Positions 4,755 to 8,151 of a DNA stretch of 8,151 nucleotides are shown here, one piece after another. The stretch comes from Candidatus Heimdallarchaeota archaeon (GTDB taxonomy: Archaea > Asgardarchaeota > Heimdallarchaeia > Hodarchaeales > LC-3), in the NCBI GenBank assembly GCA_027364495.1, contig DAHXPE010000545.1, positions 1 to 8,151 of the forward strand, written 5' to 3'. Position 1 is the first letter of the stretch, and every line of letters starts with the position of its first letter. Below the pieces are notes generated by a model. It saw nothing but the letters and a program-made list of their open reading frames with translations. It did no database searches and was not told the DNA's origin. The translations under genes were made by a program, and so were the position numbers.

Positions 4755-6103
4755 CAAGGTTTATAATTGGGTGTTATTTTCCGATTTTGCTTGAGGTTTT
4801 AATTTATGAAACGTATCTCTACCTCAAACCGACAAGACAGCCAGATTTCATGTTATTGATTTACACAATTCCCGTAATTCTACCTTTAATATTTTTTTAC
4901 TTTGTATCACCTTATATAATTTTCAAACTCTCTTCCGCAGGTGAGACATATTCTAATGCACTTGAAAAATCTATTGATGAAATATTTATTTCTGAAAAAA
5001 ATGTTTTAAATCCAAATGAAATAGTAGTCATCAAACAAGAACTTGAATCGACATTAATACCTGAATTAGTGAGAAATTTCAGAAGTGAATATGTCAATAC
5101 TTATTTTAGCCAGTCTCATCCAAATGAAAAAGAAGATTACTCGGTATTAAATTTTTATGAAGAAATTTTTCTATTTTCATTATTTTCGACATTTTTTTCA
5201 TTTATCAATGCTATTATTACGGTTTATTTGCATTTTGATAATTTAATATTTGGTTCATTAAATATAGCAGATAAGATTTATGATATTTTTAACGTTTTAT
5301 TGTTCTTTTTATTGATGACAGGACTTGGAATAACTGGAATATTTCTTCTTGTTTTATTAAGGAGGAGAATAACTATTTATATTTCACTTTTAAATCCAGG
5401 TTGGGTCAATTTTTCAAATGATAAAGAGACTCAGCTATTACAAATAAAAGCTATAAGTGATTTCAATTTTGATGATATCCTAAGTGATCAACTGATAAAT
5501 ACAAGAGGATTCATGACTAATTTATATTTAGAATTGTTAAAAGAGAGAATAAATAAGGTTGTAATCTCAGCAACACGTGAGCAAGTGGGCAAACAATTAA
5601 CTTGGGGTATTTATAGCAACATTTTGACTGAATTGAATATAGAAGAAAAGAAAAAGACTCGTTTAGAGCAATATTTTTTGAGTTCTCCACTTATAAAGAC
5701 TGCACAACAATTTGCGTTCGATAAACGTGAGGCCCATTCCTTACAAGAAGATTTCAGTTATTTTAATTCAACTATTGAGAATTGGGATCAACAAGCAGAT
5801 TCTGAAAAGCTATCAGCCTTCCTTTTGCTGTATCGAAGTGCTGAATCTCTTTTTAGAGGTATATTAAGAAATAAAGGGCTCGATACAGGGAACTTTGGAA
5901 CTATGCTTACAACATTGGCTGAATTAGGGTTATTGAAAAATGAAGAACAAATTATTTTAAATCAGGTAAGGCGACAACGAAATTATATCCTTCATAGAGC
6001 TGGAGAAAAAATTACTATACAAAAAAAGTTTGCTGAGGATTTTATTCACGTAGTCGAAAATATTTTAGTCAGGGCAGACAGTTTAGAAAATGGATCTAAT
6101 TAG
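4742..6103 (+). CDS. Four-helix membrane protein with C-terminal HEPN domain (453 aa)
   Basis: Hydrophobic segments at about residues 7-27, 38-61, 143-164 and 183-206 predict four transmembrane helices, the last followed by the basic RRR stop-transfer stretch (207-209). A charged helical region (65-140) lies between the second and third. The soluble C-terminal half (about 215-453) ends in a helical bundle with the HEPN signature: an SAFLLLYRSAESLFRGIL helix (358-375) and, about 40 residues later, RRQRNYILHR, where R413-N414-x3-H418 matches the Rx4-6H motif with the usual polar residue after arginine. HEPN domains with this motif are commonly metal-independent RNases in toxin-antitoxin, CRISPR and abortive-infection systems, though some are inactive and act as binding modules. 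By the positive-inside rule the HEPN part should be cytoplasmic. It overlaps the zinc-ribbon gene by 13 bases. An integral-membrane HEPN protein is unusual. RNase activity is inferred only from the intact motif; the substrate is unknown. Confidence 0.82.
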   Translation: MGNVTRFIIGCYFPILLEVLIYETYLYLKPTRQPDFMLLIYTIPVILPLIFFYFVSPYIIFKLSSAGETYSNALEKSIDEIFISEKNVLNPNEIVVIKQELESTLIPELVRNFRSEYVNTYFSQSHPNEKEDYSVLNFYEEIFLFSLFSTFFSFINAIITVYLHFDNLIFGSLNIADKIYDIFNVLLFFLLMTGLGITGIFLLVLLRRRITIYISLLNPGWVNFSNDKETQLLQIKAISDFNFDDILSDQLINTRGFMTNLYLELLKERINKVVISATREQVGKQLTWGIYSNILTELNIEEKKKTRLEQYFLSSPLIKTAQQFAFDKREAHSLQEDFSYFNSTIENWDQQADSEKLSAFLLLYRSAESLFRGILRNKGLDTGNFGTMLTTLAELGLLKNEEQIILNQVRRQRNYILHRAGEKITIQKKFAEDFIHVVENILVRADSLENGSN

Positions 6104-6111
6104 GATAGATA

Positions 6112-6122
6112 TTTTTTATAAG
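6112..6122 (+). promoter_or_regulatory. T-rich tract: possible terminator and/or TATA box
   Basis: TTTTTTATAAG lies 8 bases after the stop of the HEPN gene. The six T could act as a weak archaeal U-tract terminator. The same string is a fair TATA box that would start RNA near 6143, about 50 bases before the TPR gene. Which role applies cannot be told from sequence. Confidence 0.35.
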
Positions 6123-6192
6123 TATGGAGGGCAAAAATCGAATGTGTAAATTGAAAGTAATTAGTTCTTAATAAAAAAAGAAATTATATTTC

Positions 6193-8151
6193 ATGAATTT
6201 TGAAGAATTTCAAGAAGTTTTTAAAAACAACTATTGGTTTTCAGAGTTTCAAAATGAATTCAAATGTCTAGATAATGAAACATTGGAAAAATTATATAAT
6301 AAAATTAAAGAAAACACAAAAGAAAATGAAAAACTTAAAATAAATGGTCTTTATAGTTTTGCTCTACTCTTATATGGAATAATATATACTGATTGGAAAG
6401 GGTTTCTAAGTCCGAAGTTAATTTATTTAGGAAGTAAAATTTTAGTTTTAATGGGACTGACTCAGGAAGCAAAAAATTTAACCCGTGGATTTGAGTTTGA
6501 TCCAGGATGCTCAGCTTGGAGATTAGCTTCCTATTATAGAAATTCTGATGATTTGAAAAGATCAAAAGAATTTTTAGAGCTTAAAAACCGTGTTCTGAAT
6601 TATTTAGAAACTGGTGGTAATTCTGATGAATTAATTACCAATGACTTAATTACTTGGATAATTGCATCCTTACCTATTCAGGAATGTTTTGAATTTTATG
6701 AGAAAAAGCGATTACAGATAACTAAAATTCTTCCATTAGTAATCCTTTTCGAGAAATTGATTAACAATGATATAAAAAAAGCTACGTTAATTGTCAATGA
6801 AATGAATAAATTTGAAAATCTTACTGAATTTGAAAAAATATTGGCAAACAATAAACGTGCAGTTCTTTTCCAATTGAAGGGAGATCAAAAAGAGGCTTTA
6901 AATTATTTTGAAACAGCCTCAGAGCTAGCGAGTAAACTGAAAGATTATTTTAACCTGAGTAAAATTTCATTTAACAAAGGATCGAGCTATTATTTACTTG
7001 GAGATTATGAATTAAGTTTACTTTCATACCAGCAAGCAGAATCTTCATATAATATGATTCAAGATACTACGGGATTGGGAAAGGTATATAATAGTCTTGC
7101 ATCTATTTATCATGCAATTGGAGAATATACAATTGCTGAAAAATACATAATGCTCACTAAGAAAATTTTTGAAACAACTGAAAATACAGCTATGAAAAAT
7201 GGAATAAATTATAAATATGCCTCAATTTTATATTCTAGAGGGTGTTATCAAAGAGTAAATGAATTGTTATATCCTTTTAGCCCCAAAACTGAGTCTATTC
7301 TCAATTTTGAAATTCAATTATTAAAAATATCAGCTCAATTTGAACTAAATAGGACTTTCGATGAATGTGAAATAGAAAATCTATTGAAAATGTCTGAAAA
7401 GCTTGAATACAATGTTGGTAAAGGTAATTTATATTTTTATTGGGCTAAAATGGTAATATTACAAGGAAATATTATTGAAGGGGAATTGAAATTAAATCTA
7501 GCTTACGAAACTTTTCAACAGGTTAACTTTATCCGTGGAATTATTCTCACATTAAATTTATATGCTTTTATCGAGATGATAAAAGGAAAAATTGAAACTG
7601 CTGAATCATACTGTTCAACATCGTTAATGCATTCGAGAAACTCTCATTTATACTTAGAAGAATTAGAATCAACTATATTACTTAGCAATATATTTTTCAT
7701 AAAAGGTGATACTAGTAAAAGCATTAATCTAATCGATACAGTTCTTTTTTCATTGAATTCAAGACAAATGAAAAATAATCTGTTTCTTCAAGCCTTATTT
7801 CTTAAATCAAGTTTTGAATTACAAGAAGATTCAATTTATCTACCATCACTCCGCGAATTTATGAAGGTAGCAAATAACAGTGGATCATTATATTGGGATC
7901 AACAAAGTCGCTTAGTTGAAGCTCAACAATTTTTATTGGTGCAGGATTATCAAAATGCAATCTCAATAGCTCAAGAGGTCTTTTCAAACTCAGAAAACTT
8001 TGAAATACGAATTTTAGCAAAAAAGATTTATTTTAAAGGTCTAATTGGTTCTTTAACGATCAAAAAACAAAAAGAATCATATGATATTTCTGATTTATGT
8101 TTAAAAATTGAATCTGAATTACAAGTTATAAAGAAAAATTTAATTAAAAAT
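6193..8151 (+). CDS. TPR-repeat protein, N-terminal 653 residues (open at right edge)
   Basis: This frame is open from ATG 6193 to the last base with no stop, so the protein has at least 653 residues. The first 200 residues are helical without clear repeats. From about 217 onward there are tetratricopeptide repeats: roughly 217-250 (FQLKGDQKEALNYFETASEL), 255-292 (YYLLGDYELSLLSYQQAESS) and 295-333 (SLASIYHAIGEYTIAEKY), followed by weaker helical hairpins through the rest, for example around 430-475 and 485-520. TPR arrays form a superhelix that binds peptides or proteins and often serve as the sensor or scaffold of a multi-domain protein. No signal peptide, membrane helix, P-loop or DNA-binding motif is visible; an effector domain could lie beyond the edge. 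The ATG lacks a Shine-Dalgarno sequence. It lies 89 bases after the HEPN gene in the same direction, so co-transcription is possible but a separate promoter is equally likely. Confidence 0.85.
   Translation, partial: MNFEEFQEVFKNNYWFSEFQNEFKCLDNETLEKLYNKIKENTKENEKLKINGLYSFALLLYGIIYTDWKGFLSPKLIYLGSKILVLMGLTQEAKNLTRGFEFDPGCSAWRLASYYRNSDDLKRSKEFLELKNRVLNYLETGGNSDELITNDLITWIIASLPIQECFEFYEKKRLQITKILPLVILFEKLINNDIKKATLIVNEMNKFENLTEFEKILANNKRAVLFQLKGDQKEALNYFETASELASKLKDYFNLSKISFNKGSSYYLLGDYELSLLSYQQAESSYNMIQDTTGLGKVYNSLASIYHAIGEYTIAEKYIMLTKKIFETTENTAMKNGINYKYASILYSRGCYQRVNELLYPFSPKTESILNFEIQLLKISAQFELNRTFDECEIENLLKMSEKLEYNVGKGNLYFYWAKMVILQGNIIEGELKLNLAYETFQQVNFIRGIILTLNLYAFIEMIKGKIETAESYCSTSLMHSRNSHLYLEELESTILLSNIFFIKGDTSKSINLIDTVLFSLNSRQMKNNLFLQALFLKSSFELQEDSIYLPSLREFMKVANNSGSLYWDQQSRLVEAQQFLLVQDYQNAISIAQEVFSNSENFEIRILAKKIYFKGLIGSLTIKKQKESYDISDLCLKIESELQVIKKNLIKN

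Noticed and set aside
4912..5097. 61-codon minus-strand ORF opposite the HEPN membrane gene
   Set aside because: It is an antisense shadow; the plus-strand frame is long and structured.
6335..6565. 76-codon minus-strand ORF inside the TPR gene
   Set aside because: The plus strand is open for 653 codons with TPR repeats across this locus, so the minus-strand ORF is incidental.
1..8151. CRISPR arrays, insertion sequences, tRNA or rRNA genes
   Set aside because: I saw no regularly spaced repeats, no transposase-like ORF, no terminal inverted repeats with target duplications and no tRNA-like cloverleaf in the intergenic regions, all of which are short.

Overview
The window is AT-rich (rough visual impression, about 30% G+C) and reads as archaeal DNA. 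The evidence is a proteasome-activating nucleotidase (PAN)-type AAA+ ATPase, TATA-like boxes about 25-35 bases before several starts, few Shine-Dalgarno sequences, and a small longin/roadblock-like protein of the kind abundant in Asgard archaea (Promethearchaeota). A transglutaminase-like protein, several small cysteine-rich zinc proteins, a HEPN membrane protein and a TPR protein fit the same source. I favour an Asgard archaeon, but that is inference from gene content; no rRNA or other marker is present.

Left part, minus strand (1-2224). In order of transcription there is a 222-residue helical/coiled-coil protein of unknown function, a 245-base spacer, a longin-like protein with a GTG start and a clear ribosome binding site, a 53-residue four-cysteine protein only 4 bases downstream, and the N-terminal 203 residues of a PAN-like ATPase that runs off the left edge. 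The PAN start appears to be TTG.

Centre and right, plus strand (2358-8151). A divergent promoter region (2225-2357) separates the minus-strand genes from a co-directional series: a 52-residue ORF overlapping by 8 bases a 128-residue treble-clef-like zinc protein (TFIIH p44/Ssl1 C4-like), a 513-residue cytosolic transglutaminase-like protein with an intact Cys-His-Asp triad between two beta-rich domains, a 77-residue zinc-ribbon protein overlapping by 13 bases a 453-residue four-helix membrane protein with a C-terminal HEPN domain (R413-N-x3-H418), and an open TPR protein of at least 653 residues cut by the right edge.

The most notable grouping is the tightly coupled zinc ribbon / membrane-anchored HEPN pair, followed by a large TPR protein and preceded by a transglutaminase and a p44-like zinc finger. 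It could be a membrane-tethered RNA-targeting or stress-response module, but the sequence supports only domain identity and linkage, not a shared function.
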